Of a stretch of DNA of 64,000 bases, positions 54,062 through 62,882 are shown one piece after another. Position 1 is the first letter of the stretch. Every line of letters starts with the position of its first letter. The stretch is from Paenibacillus contaminans (lineage in GTDB: Bacteria; Bacillota; Bacilli; Paenibacillales; NBRC-103111), in the NCBI RefSeq assembly GCF_003285015.1, contig NZ_QMFB01000038.1, forward strand, positions 1 to 64,000. The letters are read 5' to 3'. A program made the translations under genes and the position numbers. The notes below the pieces were generated by a model. It saw only the letters and a list, made by a program, of their open reading frames with translations, was not told the origin of the DNA and made no database searches.

Positions 54062-54188
54062 GTTCCCGCTCGGATTCATTAAGAAGGCTTATTAGGTGCG
54101 CCGGATATATCCGTTCACGCACTTTCTCGCAGGGCAGCGGCTTCTCTCAGGAAAAGCCGGGCCCTTTATTTTCCGTTCTCTTTGTCGA

Positions 54189-55481
54189 TCAGAACCTGGA
54201 ATTCCTTATTCGCCTGATCGGCCGCCGCTCTTCGCCGCTGATCGCCTTCTGGACGATCGCGCCGATGATGTCGCGCGCTTCGCTGACTTTGTCGACCGGA
54301 GGCAAGGAATGATCGACGCCGCCTTTTTGCGTTTCTCTCGTCACTTCCGCCAGCTCCTTAGGGAAAGCGGTCGTGCCTTCCGGATTGTCCCATACGGACA
54401 TCCGCGCGCCCGGATTGCCTTTTTTCTGCGTAGCCAGCACGATCTCTTTGCTCGAAGCCCATTGGATGAAAGCCCAAGCTGCGTCTTTGTTGGCGGACTT
54501 GGCGTTCATTGCGAGTCCCCACGACGTAATGTTAAAAGGCTGAGAGCCGTTTTTGCCGGCCGGGAACTGAGCGAAGCCGACTTGATCGGCGATTTTCGAT
54601 TTTTCCGGATCGGTCGCGTTTTTGAAAAGAGAGTTGGCGTCCGCGAAGAAGGCGGCCTTGCCTTGGGCGAATACGCCGATCGCTTGCGGCCACGACATGT
54701 TGAGCACGCCCGGAGGGCCGTAATCCTTCAGAAGCGTAGCGTAGGTCGTCATGCCTTTGACCGCTTCCGGCGTGTTGACGGTCGCTTTGCCGTCCTTCAT
54801 GAAATCGCTGCCCTCGGAATACATGAACGAGGAAATTTGCGACACGAGAGCGGAACGCTGGCCGCGTGCGGCGAAGCCGTACATTTCGTTTTTCGGATCG
54901 TTCAGTTTTTTCGCCGCTTCCAGCAGCTCGTCCATCGTTTTGGGAACGGCGATGCCGGCTTTTTGCAGCAGGTCCTTGCGGTAGTACAAAATGTGCTGCT
55001 CCGTTATGATCGGAATGCCGTAAATTTTCCCGTCAACGGTATTGGAACCGATGGACGCTTTGGAAAAGTCGTTGAAATCGTATGCGGCATCTTTCTTTGT
55101 GTAGTCGTCCAGCGGCGTGATCCAGCCGTTCTTGACGAACAGCTTCGCTTGTTGGAGAGGGCTGTACATGAACACGTCCGGCGTAGCCGAGGCGGCCGTC
55201 AGCTGCACGGTCAGCTTTTGCGCCAGCTGGTCTTCAAAAAAGCTCTGCACGTCGACCTTCATTCCGGTGCTTTCTTCGAATTGCGGCAGCATCTCTTTAA
55301 TGGCGTCGCCCCAAGGATGGTTGGCCGTTACGATCGACAGCTTCTTCCCTGCGAACGGCTTGTCCGCGGTTTGACCCGATTTGTCATTGCTTGTATTCGC
55401 GCCTCCGCAAGCGGAAAGCAGAGCGGCGGACATTGCGGAAAGGATACCGACATTCAACACGCGCTTCATGGTTTGATTCAT
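54189..55481 (-). CDS. CUT1 solute-binding lipoprotein with C-terminal frameshift
   Basis: 430 residues from the ATG at 55481, 9 bases after GGGAGG. Lipobox LLSACG (Cys near 24), then a type-1 sugar-binding fold of ordinary length (KLSIVTANHPWGDAIKEMLPQFEE start; VYG/W motif region near 320). As read, the protein ends GEERRPIRRIRNSRF at 54189. One base more after GAAGAG would give GEE-AAADQANKEFQVLIDK-ENGK and a stop at 54166, the normal end for the family. So the sequence has lost one base, by mutation or by error. It is the binding partner of the two permeases downstream. Confidence 0.9.
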   Translation of the reverse strand: MNQTMKRVLNVGILSAMSAALLSACGGANTSNDKSGQTADKPFAGKKLSIVTANHPWGDAIKEMLPQFEESTGMKVDVQSFFEDQLAQKLTVQLTAASATPDVFMYSPLQQAKLFVKNGWITPLDDYTKKDAAYDFNDFSKASIGSNTVDGKIYGIPIITEQHILYYRKDLLQKAGIAVPKTMDELLEAAKKLNDPKNEMYGFAARGQRSALVSQISSFMYSEGSDFMKDGKATVNTPEAVKGMTTYATLLKDYGPPGVLNMSWPQAIGVFAQGKAAFFADANSLFKNATDPEKSKIADQVGFAQFPAGKNGSQPFNITSWGLAMNAKSANKDAAWAFIQWASSKEIVLATQKKGNPGARMSVWDNPEGTTAFPKELAEVTRETQKGGVDHSLPPVDKVSEARDIIGAIVQKAISGEERRPIRRIRNSRF

Positions 55482-55525
55482 AACCTGTGACCTCCCAATT
55501 GTATGCGTAGCCGCGGGAGCTTCTT

Positions 55526-55624
55526 TCGTAAGCGTTATCATATGGATGCCGCCCCCGCGTTATTTACAGACTAAATGATTTTAGATTGTCTTTAAATAAC
55601 GCAGATTAAACATCGATAACGCAG
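55526..55624. promoter_or_regulatory. Divergent control region: GCGTTAT half-sites and cre-like site
   Basis: Half-sites GCGTTATCA (55532), GCGTTATTTACAGAC (55557-55571), its near-perfect inverse GTCTTTAAATAACGC (55588-55602) and CGATAACGC (55614-55622). ACGCAG-TT-AAC is repeated directly at a 20-base interval (55600 and 55620), two helix turns, as AraC-type dimers like. TCGTAAGCGTTATCAT (55526-55541) fits the cre consensus with one mismatch. The region lies between the binding-protein gene and the DUF1961/lyase genes. Confidence 0.55.
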
Positions 55625-55828
55625 GTTCAACGAGCTTTGGCGAATGTGGTGAAACGGCCGAAAACCCTTATGCTGCGCGGAAGGTAAGATTTCGCATATG
55701 CCGGGAAAGAAACCGCTTATGTACAGCGGATCGGGCTTTGCTTAAACTAAAACAATTGATAAACCGTAGTTTGGACATCTCGGAAGCGGCCTGTGGGCTG
55801 CAGCAAAATGCGAAGGGGGAAGCGCACG

Positions 55829-56503
55829 GTGCCGGATGTACAGAAAAAGCTTGTTTACGAAAATCCGCTCGCATCGGAGAAGGACGTCAGCGGTTTTCGC
55901 CTGGAAGGCGAAGCGTCCGTCACTTTTGCAAACGGCCGGATGCGCATGGAAAATAAGCTCGATCCCGAGATCGGGCAAGCGTCGAATTTCGTTTTTTGGT
56001 GTCCGGAGGATTTTTCGGCGAATATTGCCGTCACTTGGGAATTTTGGCCGATCCGCGAGCCGGGATTGTGCATGCTGTTTTTTGCCGCGGCAGGCAGACA
56101 TGGGGAGGACTTGTTCGCGCCTTGGCTGCCTGTCCGAAGCGGGGAGTACCATCACTATCACAGCGGAGCGGTGAACGCTTTTCACGTCTCGTACTTTCGC
56201 CGGCGTTATCCGGAAGAGAGGGCGTTCCACACATGCAATCTGCGTAAGAGCTACGGCGCCCATCTCGTTTGCCAAGGGGCCGATCCGATCCCGGATGCGG
56301 CGGACGCACAAGGCCCGTACCGGATGGAATTGATCAAGCACGGCAGGGAAATTTCCTTTGCGATAAACGAATTGCCGATTTTCCGCTGGACGGACGACGG
56401 CCATTCTTACGGCTCTTTACTTGACGGGGGCAAAATCGGCTTTCGCCAAATGGCGCCGCTTATCGGCGAATATGCGAATTTCAAAGTATACGAGCTGGAG
56501 TAG
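55829..56503 (+). CDS. DUF1961 (YesU-like) protein
   Basis: 224 residues from a GTG 8 bases after GAAGGGGGA; the longer frame from 55793 lacks a ribosome site. Single jelly-roll-like domain: WCPEDFSANIAVTWEFWPIREPGLCMLFFAAAG near 50-82, then GEYHHYHSGAVNAFHVSYFRR near 105-125 and a terminal D-G-G-K-I-G-F-R-Q-M strand, as in YesU of the B. subtilis rhamnogalacturonan locus. No signal peptide. YesU-type proteins are found only in polysaccharide-use loci, but their reaction is not settled. First gene of the lyase operon. Confidence 0.85.
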   Translation: MPDVQKKLVYENPLASEKDVSGFRLEGEASVTFANGRMRMENKLDPEIGQASNFVFWCPEDFSANIAVTWEFWPIREPGLCMLFFAAAGRHGEDLFAPWLPVRSGEYHHYHSGAVNAFHVSYFRRRYPEERAFHTCNLRKSYGAHLVCQGADPIPDAADAQGPYRMELIKHGREISFAINELPIFRWTDDGHSYGSLLDGGKIGFRQMAPLIGEYANFKVYELE

Positions 56504-56677
56504 AGGTTGCGGGGACGAGGAGGACAAGAGGCGTTCCAGATGCATTCTGAGAGCGGTATAGCAGACGGAATGCTTACCGGGAAAACAATATGGACCGCCA
56601 ATCAGCCTCCTAATCGACCGCAGATAAAGCATGTAACTTGTTCATTTTGCCAAAATACGCATGAAGGAGCTTACATC

Positions 56678-59600
56678 ATGACTATATACAGTTTTGAAAG
56701 CGGTATCTCGGAAAACATAACCTGCGATGCGGGATCCGTACTGTCGATCAGCGAAAAGCACTTTAAAGACGGTGCAGCGAGCCTTCAGTGGGATTTCGCG
56801 GAGGAAGCGTTCCTCTCCGTCAAGGAAGCGATCGGCTATCGGCCGTTCCGGGAAGGCGCAAAAAGCCAAGCGCGCGATTCGTTCGCCGTCTGGATCTATA
56901 ATAAGGAGCCGCGCCGCGGCAAGCTTGTTTTCGAATTCGGCCGCGGCGCGGAGGTCGACTGCCGGCTCGAGTTTGCGCTCGATTTTCGAGGCTGGCGTAC
57001 GGTATGGGCCGCATACGAACGGGATATGGAGGGCAATCCGCACCCGGAAATGGATACGCTTACGATCCGGATGCCGAAGGAAGCGGGCTCCGGCACGCTG
57101 TTCATCGACCAGCTGATGCTTAATACGCCGATCGATCCGCGCTTCCATACGCGGGATTTTCAGGCAGCCGCCGTCAATATCGGCGCGGATCAGTCCGCCA
57201 ACGCGCATTGGCTGGCATTGTACGCATTCGAGCAGCTGGAGCCTTACGTAGGCATGTCCGATACGGTGCCGCCCGAGGAAGCGGAAGCGCACGCGCGGAT
57301 GAACGAAAAATTCGAAGCGCAATATTACGCGGAGAAGCCGGTTACGCAGGCGGATATCGAGCAGCTGCGCGAGCGGTATGCCGGGTACGGTATTGTGCGC
57401 GAAGAGGATTCGATCAAAGGCCGGCCTGTCGCGCTTCCGTTTTTCGATCATTTTCCGGGGGAGCAGAAAGAACGGTTAAAGTCGCTTACCGGCAGCGTAC
57501 AGCTTAGCGAGCTTTGCGAATTTTTGCTGGAGGCGGCTCTTAGCTTCTGTTCTTCCGTTCAAGCGGAGCATAGGGCGGAGCTGCAAGCGATGGTCGTCGA
57601 TGTGCTCGATCATTTGGACGATCAGGGCTGGACCTATGGAAGCGCACAAGGGACGGTTCACCATTTCGGCTACAATTACCGCGAGTTTTATCCGGCGGCG
57701 TTCCTCATGCGCGATATGCTGCGCGAGGCGGGAAGGCTGGAACGGACGCAGCGGACGATGCGCTGGTACAGCGGCGCGGGCCGTATTCATACGCCGCTTG
57801 CCGAGATCGAAGGCAATATCGATATTTTCAACACGACGCTGCACGGGATGCTGGCCAGCATCCTGATCATGGACGAATCGCCGCAAAAGGTGCGCGAGCT
57901 GCATGCCCTGCGCGAATGGCTCGGCCAATCACTGCTGCCTGCACCCGGCTTGCGCGCCGCCTATAAAATCGACGGCTCGGCGTATCATCACGTCAACCAC
58001 TATCCGGCATATGCGGTAGGTGGGTTTCAAGGCGTGGCGCCGGTTATGTACGTGCTCAGCGGCACGCCGTACCGGGTCGGGCAACGGGCGCACGAGACGA
58101 TCCGCAAAGCGCTGCTTGCAATGCGTCTATACAGCAACAAGCGCGAATGGCTGCTCAGCTTGGCTGCGCGGCATCCTACAGGCAAATGGGCGCTCGATCC
58201 GGAGCCGTTCGCCTATATAGCGCTTTCCGGAACGCCTGACGGCGCGAAAGCGCTGGACGAAGAAGTCGCTGCCGCTTATATGAGGCTTTTGGAGCCGGGA
58301 GAGCGGACGGAGTCCGATGCCGCAAGGCGCTTCCAGGAGGCGGGCATAACGCCGGAAGCGGATCCTAACGGACATTGGACGATGAATTACGCGGCGCTTG
58401 TCATTCACCGGCGCGGCTGCTGGCTGGCCGCGATGCGCGGGCACAGCCGTTATTTATGGGCGAACGAAACGTATGTGAGCGCGAATTTATACGGCCGGTA
58501 CATTTCGCACGGTCATTTGCAAATTATGAGCCAGGGCGATCCGGTAAATAACGAAGATAGCGGCTACCGGCAGGAAGGCTGGGATTGGAACCGGTGGCCG
58601 GGGACGACCGCGATGCGCAAGCCGATCGGCGAGCTTCGCTCCGACGTTCGCAACGTCGATACGTTCAGCGGCTTCGAGGAAATGCTGCTGTCCGACGAGA
58701 CCTATGCGGGAGGCTTGCATTTGGAGGGCCGCAACGGCATGTTTGCGATGAAGCTGCACGAGCATCCGAAATATGAAGGGAGCCACCGCGCGCGCAAATC
58801 GGCATTTTTCTTCGAAGATATGATCGTTTGCCTCGGTACGGATATCGAAAACGCAAACGAAGCATATCCGGTCGATACGACGCTTTTTCAAGCCCATATG
58901 CCTATCTATGGCGATCCGATTTGGGTGAACGGGCCCGAAGCGGTCCGTACGTTCCCGTACTTCCAGAAGATGCAATTAGACAACCCGGCATGGATTATGG
59001 ACAATAAAGGAAACGGGTACTACGTAGCCGCGGGACAAACGCTGTCGCTGTCGAAAACGACGCAGCATTCCAAGCATCAGGCGACCGGAGCGGATACGGC
59101 GGGCGATTTTGCCGCAGCATGGCTGGAGCATGGCCATGCCCCTCGCAACGGCAGCTATGAATATGCCGTATTGGTCGGGACGGATGCGGAGCGGGCGGAA
59201 GCCTTTTGCAAGCGCATGCAGTCTCCGGAAACCGCTGGGTACAAAGTGCTGCGCCAGGACCGTACGGCGCATGCCGTCCGGGACGAGGGCAGCCGCACGA
59301 CCGGCTATGCGCTGTTCGAGGCGGACGCGCGCATCGATACGGGGCATATAGCCGCCGTCGATACGCCGTCGATGGTTTTGATCCGCGAAGCCGATGACGG
59401 CAGGCTGATCGTGAGCGCGGTCGATCCCGACTTGCGCCTGTACGAGGGCGTCGAACCGGATCAATACGATGAGGACGGCGTACAGAAGGAAGTGAGCGTC
59501 TACTCGCGGAAATGGGTGCATGCGGAAAGCATCCCCGCCACGATGCGCCTGACGCTGTATGGCGGCTGGGCGCTGGCGGAAGGCGCGGACGGCGGAGGCT

Positions 59601-59899
59601 TACACGCTGGAAGCGATGAGGAAGGTGCTGGCGGAGAAGGCCTGCAAGCCGGAAGCGATGTTGAAGGTACGGGCGGAGAAGGCCAACACGCTGGAAGCGA
59701 TACGGAGGGTGCGGGTAAAGAAAGCCTGCAAGCCGGAGCTGATGTAGAAGGACCGGGCGGTGGCGAACGACGAGGCGAAGGCGCGGACTGGCATGTCCGG
59801 ATCATAGAAAGCAATGGGTCTCACACTGTAATCGAGCTGTACTGCCGCGACGCGATGCCTCGCGAGTTCGTACTGGTCAAGGCTTCGAGAACAAGTTGA
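56678..59899 (+). CDS. PL8-family lyase resembling chondroitinase ABC, no signal peptide
   Basis: 1073 residues from the ATG at 56678, which follows AAGGAG. Three parts as in chondroitinase ABC: an N-terminal beta-sandwich (1-175), an alpha-toroid (about 200-560) and C-terminal beta domains. Catalytic candidates His438 and Tyr445 have the same seven-residue spacing as His501/Tyr508 of the Proteus enzyme (W-R-H-E-G-N-Y-P-G-Y there, Y-H-H-V-N-H-Y-P-A-Y here). GWDWNRWPGTT, HLEGRNGMFAM, TLFQAHM and LIVSAVDPDLRL also align. Lack of any export signal suggests it cuts imported unsaturated or intact oligosaccharides in the cytoplasm. Residues 974-1029 are a Gly/Glu-rich insert of four 14-residue repeats in a surface loop. 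Substrate (chondroitin, hyaluronan or other uronic-acid polymer) is inference. Confidence 0.88.
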   Translation: MTIYSFESGISENITCDAGSVLSISEKHFKDGAASLQWDFAEEAFLSVKEAIGYRPFREGAKSQARDSFAVWIYNKEPRRGKLVFEFGRGAEVDCRLEFALDFRGWRTVWAAYERDMEGNPHPEMDTLTIRMPKEAGSGTLFIDQLMLNTPIDPRFHTRDFQAAAVNIGADQSANAHWLALYAFEQLEPYVGMSDTVPPEEAEAHARMNEKFEAQYYAEKPVTQADIEQLRERYAGYGIVREEDSIKGRPVALPFFDHFPGEQKERLKSLTGSVQLSELCEFLLEAALSFCSSVQAEHRAELQAMVVDVLDHLDDQGWTYGSAQGTVHHFGYNYREFYPAAFLMRDMLREAGRLERTQRTMRWYSGAGRIHTPLAEIEGNIDIFNTTLHGMLASILIMDESPQKVRELHALREWLGQSLLPAPGLRAAYKIDGSAYHHVNHYPAYAVGGFQGVAPVMYVLSGTPYRVGQRAHETIRKALLAMRLYSNKREWLLSLAARHPTGKWALDPEPFAYIALSGTPDGAKALDEEVAAAYMRLLEPGERTESDAARRFQEAGITPEADPNGHWTMNYAALVIHRRGCWLAAMRGHSRYLWANETYVSANLYGRYISHGHLQIMSQGDPVNNEDSGYRQEGWDWNRWPGTTAMRKPIGELRSDVRNVDTFSGFEEMLLSDETYAGGLHLEGRNGMFAMKLHEHPKYEGSHRARKSAFFFEDMIVCLGTDIENANEAYPVDTTLFQAHMPIYGDPIWVNGPEAVRTFPYFQKMQLDNPAWIMDNKGNGYYVAAGQTLSLSKTTQHSKHQATGADTAGDFAAAWLEHGHAPRNGSYEYAVLVGTDAERAEAFCKRMQSPETAGYKVLRQDRTAHAVRDEGSRTTGYALFEADARIDTGHIAAVDTPSMVLIREADDGRLIVSAVDPDLRLYEGVEPDQYDEDGVQKEVSVYSRKWVHAESIPATMRLTLYGGWALAEGADGGGLHAGSDEEGAGGEGLQAGSDVEGTGGEGQHAGSDTEGAGKESLQAGADVEGPGGGERRGEGADWHVRIIESNGSHTVIELYCRDAMPREFVLVKASRTS
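59597..59764 (+). repeat. In-frame 42-bp tandem repeat inside lyase gene
   Basis: Four units encode GLHAGSDEEGAGGE, GLQAGSDVEGTGGE, GQHAGSDTEGAGKE and SLQAGADVEGPGGG. They sit between two beta strands of the last domain. The Proteus enzyme has only a short loop there. Confidence 0.85.
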
Positions 59900-59926
59900 T
59901 ATCGCTATAGAAACGGGGGCGAAGAG

Positions 59927-62170
59927 ATGAAAGCGGCGATTAATCGGCTGCCGGTTTTTTACCGGTATCTATTGTCATATTTGGCGCTGTTCTTGCTGCC
60001 GCTGCTGTTTCTGGGAATGACGGGTTACTACCAGCTGGCCGCTATCGTCGGCGGCGAGGTGGAACGAAATAATCAGGCGCTGCTCGATAAGCTGCAGGAC
60101 GAAGTGGATCAGAAGCTTATTTTGATGAACCGCATCGCGGGGCAGATTACAAGCGCTCCGGAGTTGTCGCCATATTTGCTGACGCATGATTCTTACAATG
60201 TCTATCAGGGCAAAAAAGTATTGGAAGGCAAGGTTGTCGACGACAGCATCCGGGAAATCGCTTTGCATATACGCGGCGAGGACTATTTGTTTTCATCCCA
60301 AAGCATTTATAAGGTGGGGGAATTCGTCGGGCAATTTTACAAATATCCCGATTGGCCGGCGAACCGGTTCGAGAGCGACCTGAACAGCCTGACCGGTCCG
60401 CAGCTGCGTCCGGCCGAGAGCGTCAAGATCGAAGGCATTCCCGATCAGCGCCTCATCACTTACGTCGTGCCGATTCCGATCAACAGCCAGCATCCGTACG
60501 GAACGGTGCTCTTCCTGCTGAAGGAAGAGGAGCTGCTGAAAGGGATCAAGCTCGACTTATCGCTGCCAGAGGGCAACGCCGTCGTATTCGATCAGAAAGG
60601 AAACGTCGTAGCGGCGCAAAAGCAAGCCGAGTACTTGAAGGACGCTTCTTTTTACGACAAAATCATAAGCGGCGATCCTTCTTACAGCGTCATGACGATC
60701 AAAGGCAGCAAGTATGCGGTTTCCGTCCAGAAGTCGGACAAAAGCGCATTTACTTACGTCACCTTGCTGCCCAAGTCGGCCTTGGTCGCGCCGATCAATC
60801 ACGCGATTTGGCAGTGGATAAGCCGGATGGGGGTCATTTTTATAGCGGGCTGCGCGCTCGTTTATTTGCTCATGATGTTCAACTACAATCCGGTCAAAAG
60901 ACTTGCGACGCTCGTCGAAGCGATTCGCGGCCAATCAATCCGCAGGGCGAACGAATTCGATGCGATCGGCAGCGTCATTCACGACATGGCCGATTCGAAC
61001 CGCAGCTTGGGCCGCAAGCTGGAGCAAAACCGCTCCGCAATCAAGGAGCATTTGCTCGGGAGCTTGCTGAAGGGCGAGCTGGAGTCGCGCGAAGCGTTCA
61101 ACGAACGGGGCGTCGAAGTCGGCGTCGTGCTGCCGCATGCAGAAACGGCCGTGATGATGCTGGAGTTCCCCGGGTCCCTTGCGCCGTACAAAGAGCAGCT
61201 GATCGTGGAAACGGAGCGGCAGTTCGTCGACGTCGTGAGCGGTTATTGCAAGGACAGCCTGGAAGAGCGGCGGGCGATGTTTATTTTGTCGGTGGGCTGC
61301 TCGCCTGAAGCTTGGAGGACGTGGCTGGACGGCGTGCACGAGCATTTGTCCGCCGTTTTCCAGGCGCCGATCGCAATGGGCGTCGGCAACCGTTACGCGG
61401 AGCCGGCGCAAGTGGGGCGCTCCTATTTGGAGGCGTCGACGGCGATCGATTATAAGCTGATCAAAGGCAATCAACGGGCGATATACTTTGACGAGCTGAT
61501 GGCGCATGACCATGCGAACGTACTGAATCCGAGGCGGGTACTCGAGGATTTGGATATCGTGCTGCAGCACGGCAACGCCGGCCGTATCGCGGATGCGGTC
61601 CATCAGATCGCCATGCGGATGAAGCAGAGCGGGCTTACCTTATTTATCGCGCGGGAGCTTTGCTACGACATGATCCGCAAGTTTACCGCCTTCACCGAAA
61701 AACGCAGCCCCGGAAGCGGCGCAAGCGGGAGCTTCCCCGACGTGCTGACGCTGACGGATTATACGACGCTGGACGAAATCGCCGACCTGCTTACGACCGC
61801 ATGCGCGACCTTGTGCAATTCCCTAGAGGCGCGCAAGCCGGCTTCGTCGGCGGCGCTGATCGAGCAAATCATGCCTTATATTTCGCAGCATTACGGCGAA
61901 TCCGATTTCTCGGTGCAGAAAATTGCGGATCATTTTTCGCTTTCCTTGTCTTATTTGAGCCGTTATTTCAAGGAACAGACCGGCCGGACGATCATGGATT
62001 ACTTGAACGAGCTTCGCATCGACCAGGCCAAGCACTTGCTTCGCACGAACGACGAGTCGGTCAAGGAGATCGTTCAGCAGGTCGGCTACTACGACGTGTC
62101 GAGCTTTATCCGCAAGTTCAAGCAATCGGTCGGCGTAACGCCCGGCGAGTACCGCAAGCAGCACCGCTAG
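59927..62170 (+). CDS. Membrane-anchored AraC-family transcriptional regulator
   Basis: 747 residues. Membrane helix at about 13-35, extracellular sensor domain, second helix near 295-318, cytoplasmic middle region, then an AraC helix-turn-helix pair (about 650-745) with FSVQKIADHFSLSLSYLSRYFKEQTGRT and a final VGYYDVSSFIRKFKQSVGVTPGEYRKQ. It begins 27 bases after the lyase gene, after GGGGGCG-GAAGAG. So it is probably in the lyase operon and controls it. Same layout as the protein at 423-2654. Confidence 0.92.
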   Translation: MKAAINRLPVFYRYLLSYLALFLLPLLFLGMTGYYQLAAIVGGEVERNNQALLDKLQDEVDQKLILMNRIAGQITSAPELSPYLLTHDSYNVYQGKKVLEGKVVDDSIREIALHIRGEDYLFSSQSIYKVGEFVGQFYKYPDWPANRFESDLNSLTGPQLRPAESVKIEGIPDQRLITYVVPIPINSQHPYGTVLFLLKEEELLKGIKLDLSLPEGNAVVFDQKGNVVAAQKQAEYLKDASFYDKIISGDPSYSVMTIKGSKYAVSVQKSDKSAFTYVTLLPKSALVAPINHAIWQWISRMGVIFIAGCALVYLLMMFNYNPVKRLATLVEAIRGQSIRRANEFDAIGSVIHDMADSNRSLGRKLEQNRSAIKEHLLGSLLKGELESREAFNERGVEVGVVLPHAETAVMMLEFPGSLAPYKEQLIVETERQFVDVVSGYCKDSLEERRAMFILSVGCSPEAWRTWLDGVHEHLSAVFQAPIAMGVGNRYAEPAQVGRSYLEASTAIDYKLIKGNQRAIYFDELMAHDHANVLNPRRVLEDLDIVLQHGNAGRIADAVHQIAMRMKQSGLTLFIARELCYDMIRKFTAFTEKRSPGSGASGSFPDVLTLTDYTTLDEIADLLTTACATLCNSLEARKPASSAALIEQIMPYISQHYGESDFSVQKIADHFSLSLSYLSRYFKEQTGRTIMDYLNELRIDQAKHLLRTNDESVKEIVQQVGYYDVSSFIRKFKQSVGVTPGEYRKQHR

Positions 62171-62207
62171 CGGCTTGGCGCTTCTGCCGCCGCGGTTTGG
62201 GGCCGTG

Positions 62208-62480
62208 CCCCGGCAGGATGGGGCTCCAATCGCCGCAGGATGAGGCTCCAAAGGCCGCGGGACGGGGTTCCAATCGCGGGGGCTCCAAATGCCGCAGGAT
62301 GGGGCTCCAAACGCCGCGGGACGGGGCTCCAATCGTCGCAGGATAGGGCTCCAAACGCCGCAGGATGGGGCTCCAAACGCCGCAGGATGAGGCTCCAAAT
62401 ATGCCGCGGGAGGGGGTTCCAAACGCTGCAGGATGGGGCTCTAAACGCCGCAGGATGGGGCTCCAATCGCCGCGGTTTGG
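62208..62480. repeat. 22-bp tandem repeat array (about 12 copies)
   Basis: The unit is GGCTCCAAACGCCGCAGGAT plus GG. Copies vary at a few positions (ACG/TCG, GCAGGAT/GCGGGAC); one is shortened and one has two extra bases. It starts just after the stop of the AraC gene. No spacers, so not CRISPR. Confidence 0.85.
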
Positions 62481-62597
62481 TGCTTCTAACCACCTGCAGC
62501 GGGCAGTTTTTACTGAAGCAATTGCAAGCTGGTGGACGAATAGGAGCCCCTGGAGTCTATAGTAGACGATCAAGTCGGAACTATGAATTGATGAAGT

Positions 62598-62882
62598 TTG
62601 GTTACTGAAGCAAAAACTTGCTTTAGGAAAAAATCTACACGTCCTGCACGGGTAACTGAAATAGTGAATAAAACCTCACTCTTAATGAGGCAAACCTCAT
62701 TATTTCAGCGGTAAAACTTCCGTTCAATGCAACTAGTGAGGAGAAGCTAACTATCAATAAGTTTTTCCTCACTAATAGTTGCGTTTTCCTCATTACCCCT
62801 CCAAAACACGGTTTCTTGATGAGAAACAGTAAGGTTTGCCTCACTAATAGTTGGCTTTTCCTCATTGTTCTTCAGAACAAGT
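62598..62882 (+). repeat. Dispersed repeat family A, copy 4
   Basis: It has GGTTACTGAAGCAAAAAC, ATGAGGCAAACCTCATTATT, CACTAATAGTTGCGTTTTCC and CACTAATAGTTGGCTTTTCC with the unit layout of the other copies. The left part is more decayed than in copies 2 and 3. Confidence 0.8.

Noticed and set aside
54096..55490. 464-codon plus-strand frame opposite the binding protein
   Set aside because: It is a shadow of the lipoprotein gene. Arg/Phe-rich, without domain likeness.
62208..62480. CRISPR array
   Set aside because: The 22-bp units are directly tandem with no unique spacers and no cas genes.
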